Part shown: piece by piece, positions 1-9,029 of the stretch
Numbering within the stretch: the stretch's first letter is position 1
How the letters are laid out: every line of letters begins with the position of its first letter
Source: Methylocystis sp. B8
GTDB lineage: Bacteria; Pseudomonadota; Alphaproteobacteria; Rhizobiales; Beijerinckiaceae
Direction of reading: 5' to 3'
Assembly: GCF_005771425.1 (NCBI RefSeq)
Contig: NZ_VBTZ01000006.1
Coordinates: 94,024 to 158,023 of the forward strand
Length of the DNA: 64,000 bases
The notes under the pieces: model-generated
Databases searched by the model: none
Told to the model about the DNA's origin: nothing
The model's input: only the letters and a program-made list of their open reading frames with translations
Position numbers and translations under genes: made by a program

Positions 1-1479
1 TCGCCGGTCACTCAATCCGCCGCAGCCGCGGGCGGCGCGTCGCAGCGGCTCGTCTCGGGGCGAGACGTGCCGGGCGAATGGTGGCGGTTGTTCCGCTCAA
101 AGCAAATTTCGGCGCTTGTCGCGGAGGCGGTTGCGAATCATCCAACGATCGAGGCCGCAGAAGCCGCCCTTCGCCAAGCGCGCGAGACCTCGGAAGCCGA
201 TGTCGCCTCTTTCTTTCCGTCGGCCACTCTGACCCAGAGTGTCGCGCGCACGCAAATGACGACCGCGCAGTTTGGGGGCTTCGGGCAAAGCTCCTCGTCG
301 AGCGGATCGCAAACCGCCTCGTCGAGCGGACCGACCGCGCTCATCTATACGCTCCACAATTCGAACGCCGCGGTGTCGTTCACGCCCGACGTCTTCGGCA
401 AAACGGCGCGCACAGTCGAAAGCGATTTCGCGGCCGCCGAATATCAGCGCTACCAGCTCGAGGCGACTTACCTGGCTCTGACAGCCAATGTCGTGACCGC
501 TGCGATCACCGATTCCTCTTACGCATCGCAGATCAAGGTGACGCGCGATCTCATCGCGGCCTATCAGAAGCAGCTCGACATATTGCAGAAGCGCTTCAAC
601 CTCGGCGCCGTGAGCGCCGCGGACGTGGTTTCGGAGAAGGCGTTGGTCGCTCAGGCGCAAGCGACGCTCCCCCCGCTCGAAAAGGCTCGGGCGCAAACGC
701 GTATTCAGCTCATGGCCTATCTCGGCCGCTTTCCCAATGACGATAAAGGCGAAGCGATCGACATAGAGCATTTGCATCTGCCGCGCGATCTGCCGGTCAG
801 CCTGCCGTCTAATTTGGTGCGCCAGCGTCCCGACGTTCTTTCGGCGGAAGCGCAATTGCATCAGGCGAGCGCCAATGTCGGCGTCGCCACGGCCAACATG
901 CTGCCGCAGCTCACGCTGACGGCCAATGGCGGCAGCCAGGCGCCCAATTTCTCTCAAATGTTCTGGCCTCAGACGTCGGTCTACAATCTCGCGGCGCAGC
1001 TCTCCGGTCAGGCGTTCGACGCCGGAAGATTGTTCCACCAGCGCGAGGCGAAACTCGCAGCGCTACAACAGGCCGAAGCGCAATATCGCGCCACGGCGAT
1101 CAATGCCTTTCAAAATGTCGCCAACGCCTTGCAGGCGATCAAGCATGACGCCGAAACGCTGCGCGCGCAGGTGGCGGCGGAAAAAGCCGCCGCCGAGAGC
1201 TTGGACATTTCGCAAGCCCAATACGCCGCCGGCTCGACGACATACACGACGGTGCTCAATGCCGAGCAGACCCTGCTCAGCGCCCGTCTCAATCGCGTCC
1301 AGGCGCAGGCGGCGCGCTTCGCCGACACGGCGGCGCTGATGCAGGCGCTCGGCGGCGGCTGGTGGAATCGCCTCGACGAGACGCCGGCGTCGTTGCCCAA
1401 ACCAACCGATCTTATTTCGACCATGCCGATCGCGGCGGCTATACGCGCCGAGGCTGAGGAACGCGCCAATGCCCGTTAA
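1..1479 (+). CDS. RND efflux outer-membrane factor, NodT family (5' partial)
   Basis: This is the outer-membrane channel of a tripartite RND pump, forming the exit duct across the periplasm and outer membrane. The frame is open from the first base of the window, so the signal peptide and true start lie upstream; the GTG at 67 is internal. The visible protein has the two-fold repeated, Ala/Gln-rich helical hairpins of the TolC/NodT fold, the family phrase LRQARPDV-like (VRQRPDVLSAEAQLHQASA), and the late segment LDISQAQYAAGSTTYTTVL seen near the end of these channels. It overlaps the adaptor gene by 11 bp and the pump gene follows, so the three are one operon. The exported substrate cannot be read from the sequence. 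Confidence 0.9.
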   Translation, partial: SPVTQSAAAAGGASQRLVSGRDVPGEWWRLFRSKQISALVAEAVANHPTIEAAEAALRQARETSEADVASFFPSATLTQSVARTQMTTAQFGGFGQSSSSSGSQTASSSGPTALIYTLHNSNAAVSFTPDVFGKTARTVESDFAAAEYQRYQLEATYLALTANVVTAAITDSSYASQIKVTRDLIAAYQKQLDILQKRFNLGAVSAADVVSEKALVAQAQATLPPLEKARAQTRIQLMAYLGRFPNDDKGEAIDIEHLHLPRDLPVSLPSNLVRQRPDVLSAEAQLHQASANVGVATANMLPQLTLTANGGSQAPNFSQMFWPQTSVYNLAAQLSGQAFDAGRLFHQREAKLAALQQAEAQYRATAINAFQNVANALQAIKHDAETLRAQVAAEKAAAESLDISQAQYAAGSTTYTTVLNAEQTLLSARLNRVQAQAARFADTAALMQALGGGWWNRLDETPASLPKPTDLISTMPIAAAIRAEAEERANAR

Positions 1480-2650
1480 GACGTTTTTGCAAGACCGTCT
1501 CGGATCGATGTTCAAGCCCATGATGATCATGCTGGCGAGCGTCGCCGTCGTATTCGGGGGCCTTTACGGCTTCGTCAGTTTCCGCTCGGTGATGATCGGG
1601 CAGTTCCTCGCCTCCATGGCCAATCCGCCACAAACCGTTTCGGTGACCACGGCCGCCTATCAGGAATGGCGGCCGAAGCTTTCCGCCATCGGCACCTTCC
1701 GCGCCGTCAATGGCGCCGACCTCTCGGTCGAAACCTCCGGCATCGTGGAGAAAATCCACTTCCAATCGGGGCAGGACGTCGAGGCGGGGACGATTCTCGT
1801 CGAGCTGCGCAAGGATACCGACAACGCCAGGCTCGAATCCTTGAAAGCCACGGCGGAGCTCAACGCCATCAACCTGCGCCGCGATCAGGCGCAGCTCAAA
1901 ATCCACGCCGCGAGTCAGGCGACGGTGGACACCGACGTCGCCAATCTGAGAAGCGCCAACGCCCAGGTCGTGCAGCAGGAGGCGGTGATCGCGCAGAAGA
2001 CCCTGCTTGCGCCTTTCGCCGGAAGGCTCGGCATCCGCCAGATCGATATCGGCCAATATATCGGCGCGGGAACGCTGATCGTGACCTTGCAGGCGCTGGA
2101 TCCGATCTTTCTCGACTTTGTCCTGCCCCAGCAGGCGCTGAATGGCGTCACGGTCGGTCAGACAATTTCCGCGAAGGTCGACGCTTTTCCCGACCAGAGC
2201 TTTACCGGCAAGATCGACGCCATCAGCTCCAAGGTCGATCTCGCGAGCCGCAACGTGCAGATACGCGCGAGTCTCGCCAATGCCGATCGCAAGCTGCGGC
2301 CCGGCATGTTCGCCTCGGTCGAGATCGCGACAGGCAAGCCCCAACGCCTCGTCACGCTGCCGCAAACGGCGATCGTCTACGCGCCTTTCGGCAATTCGGT
2401 GTTCCTTGCGCAAAAAAACGAGGAGAGCGCTGCTCAGAAAGCGCCGCAAGGCTCCGGCCTCGTCGCGCATCAGGCCTTTGTTCGCCTCGGCGAGACGCGC
2501 GGCGATGAAGTGGCGGTGCTCGAAGGCGTGCCCGAAGGCGCCACGGTCGTGACGGCGGGACAGGTCAAGCTGCGAAACGGCGCGCCGCTCGCCATTTCGG
2601 AAAGTCCGCAACCGCCTGTCGACGCCGATCCCAAGCCCGTGGATCAGTGA
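1469..2650 (+). CDS. RND efflux periplasmic adaptor (membrane fusion protein)
   Basis: A 393-residue adaptor linking the inner-membrane RND pump to the outer-membrane channel. It has an N-terminal membrane anchor (about residues 15-38), then the biotinyl-lipoyl-like half motif around GTFRAVNGADLSVETSG, a helical hairpin (about 110-150), the second lipoyl half (LLAPFAGRLGIRQIDIGQY), a beta-barrel domain and the membrane-proximal domain. Length and order fit AcrA/MexE-type adaptors. The start overlaps the preceding gene by 11 bp, and the pump gene begins 15 bp downstream, so translation is probably coupled. No local regulator gene is visible in the window. Confidence 0.92.
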   Translation: MPVKTFLQDRLGSMFKPMMIMLASVAVVFGGLYGFVSFRSVMIGQFLASMANPPQTVSVTTAAYQEWRPKLSAIGTFRAVNGADLSVETSGIVEKIHFQSGQDVEAGTILVELRKDTDNARLESLKATAELNAINLRRDQAQLKIHAASQATVDTDVANLRSANAQVVQQEAVIAQKTLLAPFAGRLGIRQIDIGQYIGAGTLIVTLQALDPIFLDFVLPQQALNGVTVGQTISAKVDAFPDQSFTGKIDAISSKVDLASRNVQIRASLANADRKLRPGMFASVEIATGKPQRLVTLPQTAIVYAPFGNSVFLAQKNEESAAQKAPQGSGLVAHQAFVRLGETRGDEVAVLEGVPEGATVVTAGQVKLRNGAPLAISESPQPPVDADPKPVDQ

Positions 2651-2665
2651 ACGGAGAGCTCGCTG

Positions 2666-5600
2666 ATGCGTTTCACCGACATTTTCGTGCGTCGCCCGGT
2701 GCTCGCCTCCGTGGTGAGTCTGCTGATCCTGGTGCTCGGCCTGAGATCGCTGACAACCTTGCCCGTGCTGCAATATCCGCGCACGCAAAACGCCGTCGTC
2801 ACGGTGATGACGTACTATTTCGGCGCCGATCCCGCGACCGTCGCCGGTTTCGTCACGACCCCGCTCGAAAACGCCATCGCGCAGGCGAACGGCATCGATT
2901 ATCTCACTTCGACGAGCCAGATCGGCGTGAGCACGATCACCGCCAATCTGCGGCTCAATTACGATTCCGGCAAGGCGCTGACGGAGATCAGCACCAAAGT
3001 CGATTCCGTGCTCAACCAATTGCCGCAGGCCGTGCAGCGTCCCGTCATCACCGTCAAGATCGGTCAGACGACCGACGCCATGTATCTCGGCTTTAAGAGC
3101 GATATGCTGACGCCGAGCCAGGTGACGGATTATCTTATCCGCGTCGTGCAGCCGCGCTTGCAATCCGTGCCCGGCGTGCAGACGGCGGAGCTTATCGGCG
3201 GCAAGACATTCGCGCTGAGGGCCTGGCTCGATCCGGTCAAGCTCGCCGCCTATGGACTCACGGCGGCCGAGGTCGCCGCCTCGCTCCAGGCCAACGACTA
3301 TATCGCCGGCCTCGGCGCGACCAAGGGCCAGTGGGTGCAGGTCAATCTCTCGGCGGCGACCTCGCTTCACTCGCTCGAAGAGTTTCGCGATCTCGTCGTC
3401 AAGCAGGTGAACGGCGCCAATGTGAAGCTGAGGGACGTCGCCAATGTCACGCTTGGCGCGGACGACTATGAATCCTCAGTGTCGTTCAACGGCAAACAGG
3501 CGGTCTATATCGGCATTCTGGTGGCGCCGAGCGCGAATCTGCTCGATGTCGTCAAAGGCGTGAAAGACGCCTATCCGGACATCGTCAAAGCGCTGCCCGA
3601 GGGGCTGAACAGCGAGATCGTCTACGATACGACGAATTTCGTGAACAGCTCTATCGACGAGGTGATTCACACGCTCATCGAAGCGATCCTCATCGTCAGC
3701 TTGGTCGTCTTCGCTTTTCTGGGATCATGGCGATCGGTGTTGATCCCGATTGTGGCGATCCCCCTTTCGCTGATCGGCTCGCTGACTTTTCTCTTCGCGC
3801 TGGGCTTTTCAATCAATCTGCTAACGCTTCTCGCGCTCGTCTTGGCGATCGGGCTCGTCGTCGACGACGCGATCATCGTCGTCGAAAACGTCAACCGGCA
3901 TCTTGCAGAAGGCCTGACGCCTTTCGACGCCGCGCTGCTGGCGGCGCGCGAACTCGCCGGACCGATCGTCGCCATGACGATCGTGCTGATCGCCGTCTAT
4001 GTGCCGATCGGCTTCCAGGGCGGCCTCACCGGCGCGCTCTTTGTCGAATTCGCTTTTACGCTAGCGTCCGCCGTGACCGTGTCGGGCATCGTCGCGCTCA
4101 CCCTATCGCCGGTGAGCTGCGCCCTGGCGCTCAAGCCGCCGGAGCCGGGCAAGAACACGCTTGAATCCCGCATCGTCGGCTTCATTGACGCCAGGATGGA
4201 CGCCGTCAGGGATCGCTATCACGGCCTGTTGGACTCCTCGCTCAATTTCGTTCCCGTCACGCTCGTCTTCGGCGGTTTGATCCTTGCGAGCATCTACTGG
4301 CTCTATTCCAACGCCAAGAGCGAACTCGCGCCAAACGAGGACCAGGGCATTATTCTGGCGCAGGCGACGCCGGCGCCGAACGCGACTCTTCAGCAAAAGC
4401 TGTACTATGCCAATCAAGCCTATAAGATCATCGCCAAGCACCCCGAGACGGACAGCGTCTTTCAGATCAATTCGGCGGCGATGAATCTGAACGGCATGGT
4501 GCTCAAGCCTGCGGACGAGCGCAAGGTCGGGGCCGAGGCGTTGCAGCGCGCGCTTCAGCAGGAGCTCAGCGCCGTCCCCGGCGTGCGCTTCGTCGCCTTC
4601 CAGCCGCCGCCGCTGCCCGGCTCGATGGGCCTGCCGATTCAATTCGTCTTCCAGAGCACCGACCCCTTCGAGAAGATGGACGCCATCTCCCGCGAATTCC
4701 TGTCAAAAGCGTTGGCGACGGGAAAGTTCATGTTCCTCGACACCGATCTTAAGATCGACCAGCCGCAGCTGTCGCTCGTCATCGACCGCGAAAAGACGGC
4801 GCAACTTGGTTTGAGAATGTTCGATGTCGGCGGCGCGCTCACCACTGCGCTGAGCGGCGGCTATACGCAATATTTCGGGCTGGCCGGCCGCTCGTACAAG
4901 GTCATTCCGCAGGTCGCGCAACAGTTTCGGCTCAATCCCGATCAAATCCTGAATTACTACATCAAGACGGCGGACGGTTCCTCGGTGCCGCTTTCGACGG
5001 TCGCGAAGCTCAAGACCACGATCGTCCCAGAGTCGCTCAATCACTTCCAGCAGATCAATTCCGTGACGATTTCGGGCGTCGCCGCGCCTGGCGTCATCGC
5101 GGGCGAGGCGCTCGACACGTTGAAAGAAGTCGCGCGCAAGGCGTTGCCGCCGACCTATACGATCGACTATGCCGGCCCGTCGCGCCAATTCGTCCAGGAG
5201 TCGAGCGGCTTCGCCGTCACTTTCGGCTTCGCGCTGATCATCATCTTCCTGGCGCTCGCCGCGCAGTTCGAGAGCTTTCGCGATCCGCTGATCATTCTCG
5301 TCTCCGTGCCCATGTCGATCGCCGGCGCGCTGGTGTTCATCATGCTCGGCTTCGGCGACGCGAGCATCAACATCTATACGCAAGTGGGCCTTGTCACGCT
5401 GATGGGCCTCATCAGCAAGCACGGCATCCTGATCGTCGAATTCGCCAATGAGCTGCAGCATTCCGGCAAGTCGAAGCGCGAGGCGATTCTTGAGGCGACC
5501 TCCATTCGACTGCGCCCGATTCTGATGACCACCGCCGCCATGGTGCTCGGCGTGCTGCCGCTCATCGCGGCGAGCGGCGCCGGCGCAGCCTCGCGCTACA

Positions 5601-5791
5601 ATATGGGCCTTGTCATCGCCTCGGGCCTCTCGATCGGCACGCTTTTCACGCTGTTCGTCCTGCCGGCCGTTTATCTGGTGCTCGCCGCCGACCATCATGT
5701 GCCGGCGCGGGCGGGTGCCGCATTATCACCCGGCGCGCCTGACGCGAATGCCGGCGCCGATCGTGTTCGGGAGGCCGTTCTCTCTCACTAA
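2666..5791 (+). CDS. RND multidrug efflux pump, inner-membrane permease
   Basis: A 1041-residue proton-driven RND exporter of the AcrB/MexB/MdtB hydrophobe-amphiphile class. It begins MRFTDIFVRRPVLASVVSLL, typical of the family, and has the usual 12-TM plan with two large periplasmic loops (about residues 30-330 and 560-850). The proton-relay acidic pair lies in GLVVDDAIIVVEN (about residue 400), and the second half carries GLISKHGILIVEFANE. Length matches full-size HAE pumps. It is the last gene of the operon. Substrate specificity is not deducible. Confidence 0.93.
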   Translation: MRFTDIFVRRPVLASVVSLLILVLGLRSLTTLPVLQYPRTQNAVVTVMTYYFGADPATVAGFVTTPLENAIAQANGIDYLTSTSQIGVSTITANLRLNYDSGKALTEISTKVDSVLNQLPQAVQRPVITVKIGQTTDAMYLGFKSDMLTPSQVTDYLIRVVQPRLQSVPGVQTAELIGGKTFALRAWLDPVKLAAYGLTAAEVAASLQANDYIAGLGATKGQWVQVNLSAATSLHSLEEFRDLVVKQVNGANVKLRDVANVTLGADDYESSVSFNGKQAVYIGILVAPSANLLDVVKGVKDAYPDIVKALPEGLNSEIVYDTTNFVNSSIDEVIHTLIEAILIVSLVVFAFLGSWRSVLIPIVAIPLSLIGSLTFLFALGFSINLLTLLALVLAIGLVVDDAIIVVENVNRHLAEGLTPFDAALLAARELAGPIVAMTIVLIAVYVPIGFQGGLTGALFVEFAFTLASAVTVSGIVALTLSPVSCALALKPPEPGKNTLESRIVGFIDARMDAVRDRYHGLLDSSLNFVPVTLVFGGLILASIYWLYSNAKSELAPNEDQGIILAQATPAPNATLQQKLYYANQAYKIIAKHPETDSVFQINSAAMNLNGMVLKPADERKVGAEALQRALQQELSAVPGVRFVAFQPPPLPGSMGLPIQFVFQSTDPFEKMDAISREFLSKALATGKFMFLDTDLKIDQPQLSLVIDREKTAQLGLRMFDVGGALTTALSGGYTQYFGLAGRSYKVIPQVAQQFRLNPDQILNYYIKTADGSSVPLSTVAKLKTTIVPESLNHFQQINSVTISGVAAPGVIAGEALDTLKEVARKALPPTYTIDYAGPSRQFVQESSGFAVTFGFALIIIFLALAAQFESFRDPLIILVSVPMSIAGALVFIMLGFGDASINIYTQVGLVTLMGLISKHGILIVEFANELQHSGKSKREAILEATSIRLRPILMTTAAMVLGVLPLIAASGAGAASRYNMGLVIASGLSIGTLFTLFVLPAVYLVLAADHHVPARAGAALSPGAPDANAGADRVREAVLSH

Positions 5792-5975
5792 AACAAACCG
5801 GCCTACCCCCGAGCCTTTGCGCACGTTCGGGATCGAAGCGCGCAAGAAGATTAGGGCGCGTGACGGGGATTCCGACGAGGGTTCGAGGCCAAGGCTGTTC
5901 CAGGCGCTTGTGGCGTCGGAAGGAGACTATGGAATGGAAACGGCGACGCACGGCGTTTGCAGTTTCGTTCCGAGA
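5792..5975. other. Intergenic region between RND operon and tRNA-Asn
   Basis: No convincing gene or terminator is visible here. Short open frames in the stretch have no ribosome-binding site and no recognisable protein motif. Confidence 0.5.
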
Positions 5976-6051
5976 TGGCTCCCCGAGTAGGACTCGAACC
6001 TACGACCTAGCGATTAACAGTCGCGTGCTCTACCAGCTGAGCTATCGGGGA
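5976..6051 (-). tRNA. tRNA-Asn (GTT)
   Basis: On the minus strand a full cloverleaf can be drawn: acceptor TCCCCGA paired with TCGGGGA, D-arm with AGCTCAGCTGGTAGAGC, anticodon loop containing GTT (CTGTTAA), T-arm GGTTCGAGTCC, and an encoded CCA end. Length 76 nt. Confidence 0.95.
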
Positions 6052-6230
6052 ATGCGGTCCCGGCTATACAGGCCGAGGCGCGGTTTGCCAAGCCCGGTGT
6101 AACCATCTGAACCGCTCGCATTTCATTCCCGACGCGCGTCTTGCGCGATCGGCAATCCAGAGCAAAACCGGCGCTTCTGGATCGGCTCTGGATTCCCGGT
6201 CGGCCTTCGGCTTGCCGGGAATGACCGCGC

Positions 6231-7139
6231 TCAAACAGGGCTCAGCGCGTCCGCCGGAGCAAAGGCGGCAAGCGCCGCCGCGACGTCGTCAGGCGTCGGC
6301 AGTCCCGCCTCATTGCCAAGATGCTGGATCTTGTGCGCCGACGCCGCGCGGGCGAATTCGAAATGCTCGCGCCAGGGCGCATCCGGCCGTTCGAGATAGG
6401 AGGCGCAATAGGCGCCGTGGAAAACATCGCCGGCGCCCGACGTGTCGATGATGAGCTCATGTGGCACGGCGAGTGACGGCATCTGCGAAATCTCGCCGTT
6501 TTCGTCATACCACAACATGCCCTTCTCGCCGGTCGTCACCCCGCCGATCCGACAGCCTTTGGATTTCAGCCAGCCGAGCATGTCGAGTTCCGAGAGCGAC
6601 ATCTGCTCGCAGAGTTTTTCGGCGACGATCGCCACGTCGACATAGCCGGTTAACTCCTCGATGCAGGGCCGCAGCGCGCCGCCGTCGAGCGAAACAAGCA
6701 CGCCGAGAGCGCGCGCCGCCTTGGCGTAGTGAAGCGCCGCGTCGGCCATATGCCCATCGAGATGGAGGAGCCGCGCTTCCGAAATGTCGAGTCGGGGAAA
6801 GGCCTGCAGATAATTGTCGTCGCGCGCGCGCAGGATCGCGCGTTTGCCGTCATTGGGCCACACGAAGGAGAGCGACGAGCGCGCCACCCGTCGCGGATGG
6901 ACGTGGATTCCGTAGGTATGGGCCATATCCATGAACATGTGGCCGAGCCAATCGGGCGCCTGTGTCGTCAATAAGCCAATCGGATGGCCGAGCTTGGCGC
7001 AGGCGAAGCCCGCCGTGACGGCGTTGCCGCCGAAGCTCACCGCATAGTCGCGCGCCAGCGTCTTCTGGTCGCCGGTCGGCAGGCGCTCGGCGCGCATGGT
7101 GACGTCGATGTAGGCGTGGCCGATGAAAAGCGCGTCCAA
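6231..7139 (-). CDS. PfkB-family carbohydrate kinase
   Basis: A 302-residue ribokinase-fold kinase that phosphorylates a sugar or sugar-like alcohol with ATP. The N-terminal PfkB signature is FGGNAVTAGFACAKLG (about residues 36-51). The C-terminal signature DTSGAGDVFHGAYCASYL carries the catalytic Asp and the anion-hole GAGD. Length is normal for the family. It lies downstream of the Fe-S carrier gene on the same strand, about 65 bp apart, so co-transcription is possible. The substrate cannot be assigned; ribokinase, fructokinase and nucleoside kinase members share these motifs. Confidence 0.88.
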   Translation of the reverse strand: MDALFIGHAYIDVTMRAERLPTGDQKTLARDYAVSFGGNAVTAGFACAKLGHPIGLLTTQAPDWLGHMFMDMAHTYGIHVHPRRVARSSLSFVWPNDGKRAILRARDDNYLQAFPRLDISEARLLHLDGHMADAALHYAKAARALGVLVSLDGGALRPCIEELTGYVDVAIVAEKLCEQMSLSELDMLGWLKSKGCRIGGVTTGEKGMLWYDENGEISQMPSLAVPHELIIDTSGAGDVFHGAYCASYLERPDAPWREHFEFARAASAHKIQHLGNEAGLPTPDDVAAALAAFAPADALSPV

Positions 7140-7204
7140 GGCTTAAACTCCGAAAATGTGTAAGCGGTGATGACGCGCCACGCGCGAAACCGAGGCTTTG
7201 CGCG

Positions 7205-7543
7205 TCAGACCGCAAAGCTCGTTCCGCAGCCGCAGGAGGCGACGGCGTTGGGATTGTCGATACGGAAGGACTGTCCCATCAAATCGTCAACAAAGTCGAT
7301 TCTGGCGCCTGCGAGAAAACCGAGAGACGCGGGGTCGATCGCGACCCTTGCGCCAGCCTGCTCAACGAGCGCGTCCTCTTCGCTGGGGGCCGGATCGACG
7401 GCGAAGTGATATTGGAAACCAGAGCAGCCGCCGCCCTCGACGGAAATGCGAAACACCGCGCCGGGCGACTCATTGGCGAGGATCGCGTGAATGCGCCGCG
7501 CCGCCTGTTCGGTGAGCGCGATATCGCCTGCCGCCGTCGTCAT
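7205..7543 (-). CDS. A-type iron-sulfur carrier (HesB/IscA/ErpA family)
   Basis: A small scaffold or carrier (112 residues) that receives Fe-S clusters and passes them to apoproteins in the cytoplasm. The three conserved cysteines are present: one in GGGCSGFQY and two in the C-terminal SCGCGTSF. The ATG at 7543 is preferred over an in-frame GTG at 7558 because homologues start shortly before the ALTEQAARRI segment and a GGAGCAAGGA stretch precedes it. It is divergent from dgt with about 180 bp between them, which should hold both promoters. IscA and ErpA cannot be told apart here. Confidence 0.88.
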   Translation of the reverse strand: MTTAAGDIALTEQAARRIHAILANESPGAVFRISVEGGGCSGFQYHFAVDPAPSEEDALVEQAGARVAIDPASLGFLAGARIDFVDDLMGQSFRIDNPNAVASCGCGTSFAV

Positions 7544-7724
7544 TCCTTGCTCCGTCACTTGCTTACGCGCGCCGTCGCGCGTTACAGCGCGACTCGAGCG
7601 CCGTCGCGCAATCGAAAAGAACTCGCCCGAAAATCGAATTCCGGCATATCCAATTCCGCGCCTCGCCGGCGCTTTGCGGGATATGCTCCATGCCGCAAGA
7701 TAGGTCCAAATCTGAGGCCTTTCA

Positions 7725-8960
7725 ATGAAAGGAGCGCATGTGGCGGTTCGCGGCCCTCTTGCAGCATACGCCAGCGACGCTATGCGCTCGCGTGGGCGGC
7801 TCTATCCGGAGGCGCCGTCGCCGACGCGCAGCGAATTCCAGCGCGACCGCGACCGCATCATCCATTGCACCGCCTTTCGCCGGCTCGCGCATAAGACGCA
7901 GGTCTTCGTGCCGCTCGACGGCGATCATTTCCGCACAAGGCTGACCCATACGATCGAGGTCGGGCAGATCGCCCGCGCGCTCGCCCGCGCTTTGCGCGTC
8001 GACGAGGATCTCGCTGAAGCCGTGGCGCTCGCCCATGATCTCGGTCACACGCCTTTCGGCCACGCCGGCGAGGGGGCGCTCGAAGCCTGCATGGCGCCTT
8101 ATGGCGGGTTTGATCATAACGCTCAGGCGCTGCGTGTCGTGACATTGCTGGAGCGCCGTTACGCGCGCTACGACGGCCTCGATCTCGCCTGGGAGACGCT
8201 GGAAGGCATCGTCAAGCACAACGGGCCGCTCTTGGGGCGCGAAGATGTGAGCCATCACCATTCTCTCCCTCACCCTGAGGAGCCTGCACGCGTGGCGCAT
8301 GATCGTCGGCTTTCGCCCTATATCGCCGAATTCGACGCGATCTTTCCGCTAGCGCTCGCGACTTTCGCGAGCGTTGAGGCGCAGGCTGCGGCTCAGGCCG
8401 ACGATATCGCCTATGTCGGCCACGATATCGACGACGGCCTGCGCGCCGAACTGTTTTCGCTAGACGACATCGCGCGAACGCCCTTCATTGCAGGGGTGCT
8501 CACGCATATCCACGATGAGCATCCAGGGCTCGAACGGCCGCGCGTCATTCATGAACTCGTGCGTCGTGTCATCACCGCCTTCGTTGAGGACGCGATTGGC
8601 GAATCGCTGCGTCGGCTCGCGCGCGTCGCCCCGGCGAGCGCCGACGACGCGCGAGGAGCGGGCGAAACCCTCGTCGGCCTTTCGCCGCCGATGGCCGAGG
8701 CCGAGCGCGACATCAAGAGATTTCTCTTCGACAATATGTATCGGCACGAGAAGGTCGCGGGCGTGTGGGAGCGCGCGCGCGACGCGATCTCGCGGCTGTT
8801 TCCGGCATTTTTCGAGAGGCCAGAGTTGATGCCGGCGGAATGGGCGGCCCAGGCCGTAAGGCTGCAAGAAGCCGAGCGCGCGATAATGGTCGCCGATTAC
8901 ATCGCCGGCATGACCGACCGATATGCGCTGAATGAGGTGAAACGGGTGTTTGGCGGCTAG
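7725..8960 (+). CDS. dgt: Deoxyguanosinetriphosphate triphosphohydrolase-like protein
   Basis: An HD-domain hydrolase that cleaves dNTPs to deoxynucleosides and triphosphate. The N-terminal segment TRSEFQRDRDRIIHCTAF is typical of the bacterial dGTPase-like family. The metal site is spelled by THTIEVGQIAR followed by ALAHDLGHTPFGHAGE (the HD pair) and a later GHDIDDG. Length of 411 residues is normal for type-2 (non-E. coli) dGTPases. The first ATG is used because homologues begin a few residues before the SRGRLYPEAPSPTR segment. It heads the rightward housekeeping block, with argS 69 bp downstream. Confidence 0.9.
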   Translation: MKGAHVAVRGPLAAYASDAMRSRGRLYPEAPSPTRSEFQRDRDRIIHCTAFRRLAHKTQVFVPLDGDHFRTRLTHTIEVGQIARALARALRVDEDLAEAVALAHDLGHTPFGHAGEGALEACMAPYGGFDHNAQALRVVTLLERRYARYDGLDLAWETLEGIVKHNGPLLGREDVSHHHSLPHPEEPARVAHDRRLSPYIAEFDAIFPLALATFASVEAQAAAQADDIAYVGHDIDDGLRAELFSLDDIARTPFIAGVLTHIHDEHPGLERPRVIHELVRRVITAFVEDAIGESLRRLARVAPASADDARGAGETLVGLSPPMAEAERDIKRFLFDNMYRHEKVAGVWERARDAISRLFPAFFERPELMPAEWAAQAVRLQEAERAIMVADYIAGMTDRYALNEVKRVFGG

Positions 8961-9029
8961 GCGGGGCCGGGATGATTTCGCTGGCTCAAGCTGATAAACC
9001 GCCGCGGAACTCCTTTCTCCCGGACCTCC

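Noticed and set aside
97-1038. Long minus-strand open frame under the outer-membrane factor gene
   Set aside because: Arg-rich shadow of the GC-rich coding strand; the plus-strand gene has clear family motifs.
1439-3370. 643-codon minus-strand open frame
   Set aside because: It lies antisense to the adaptor and pump genes and has Arg/His/Asp-rich composition typical of shadow frames.
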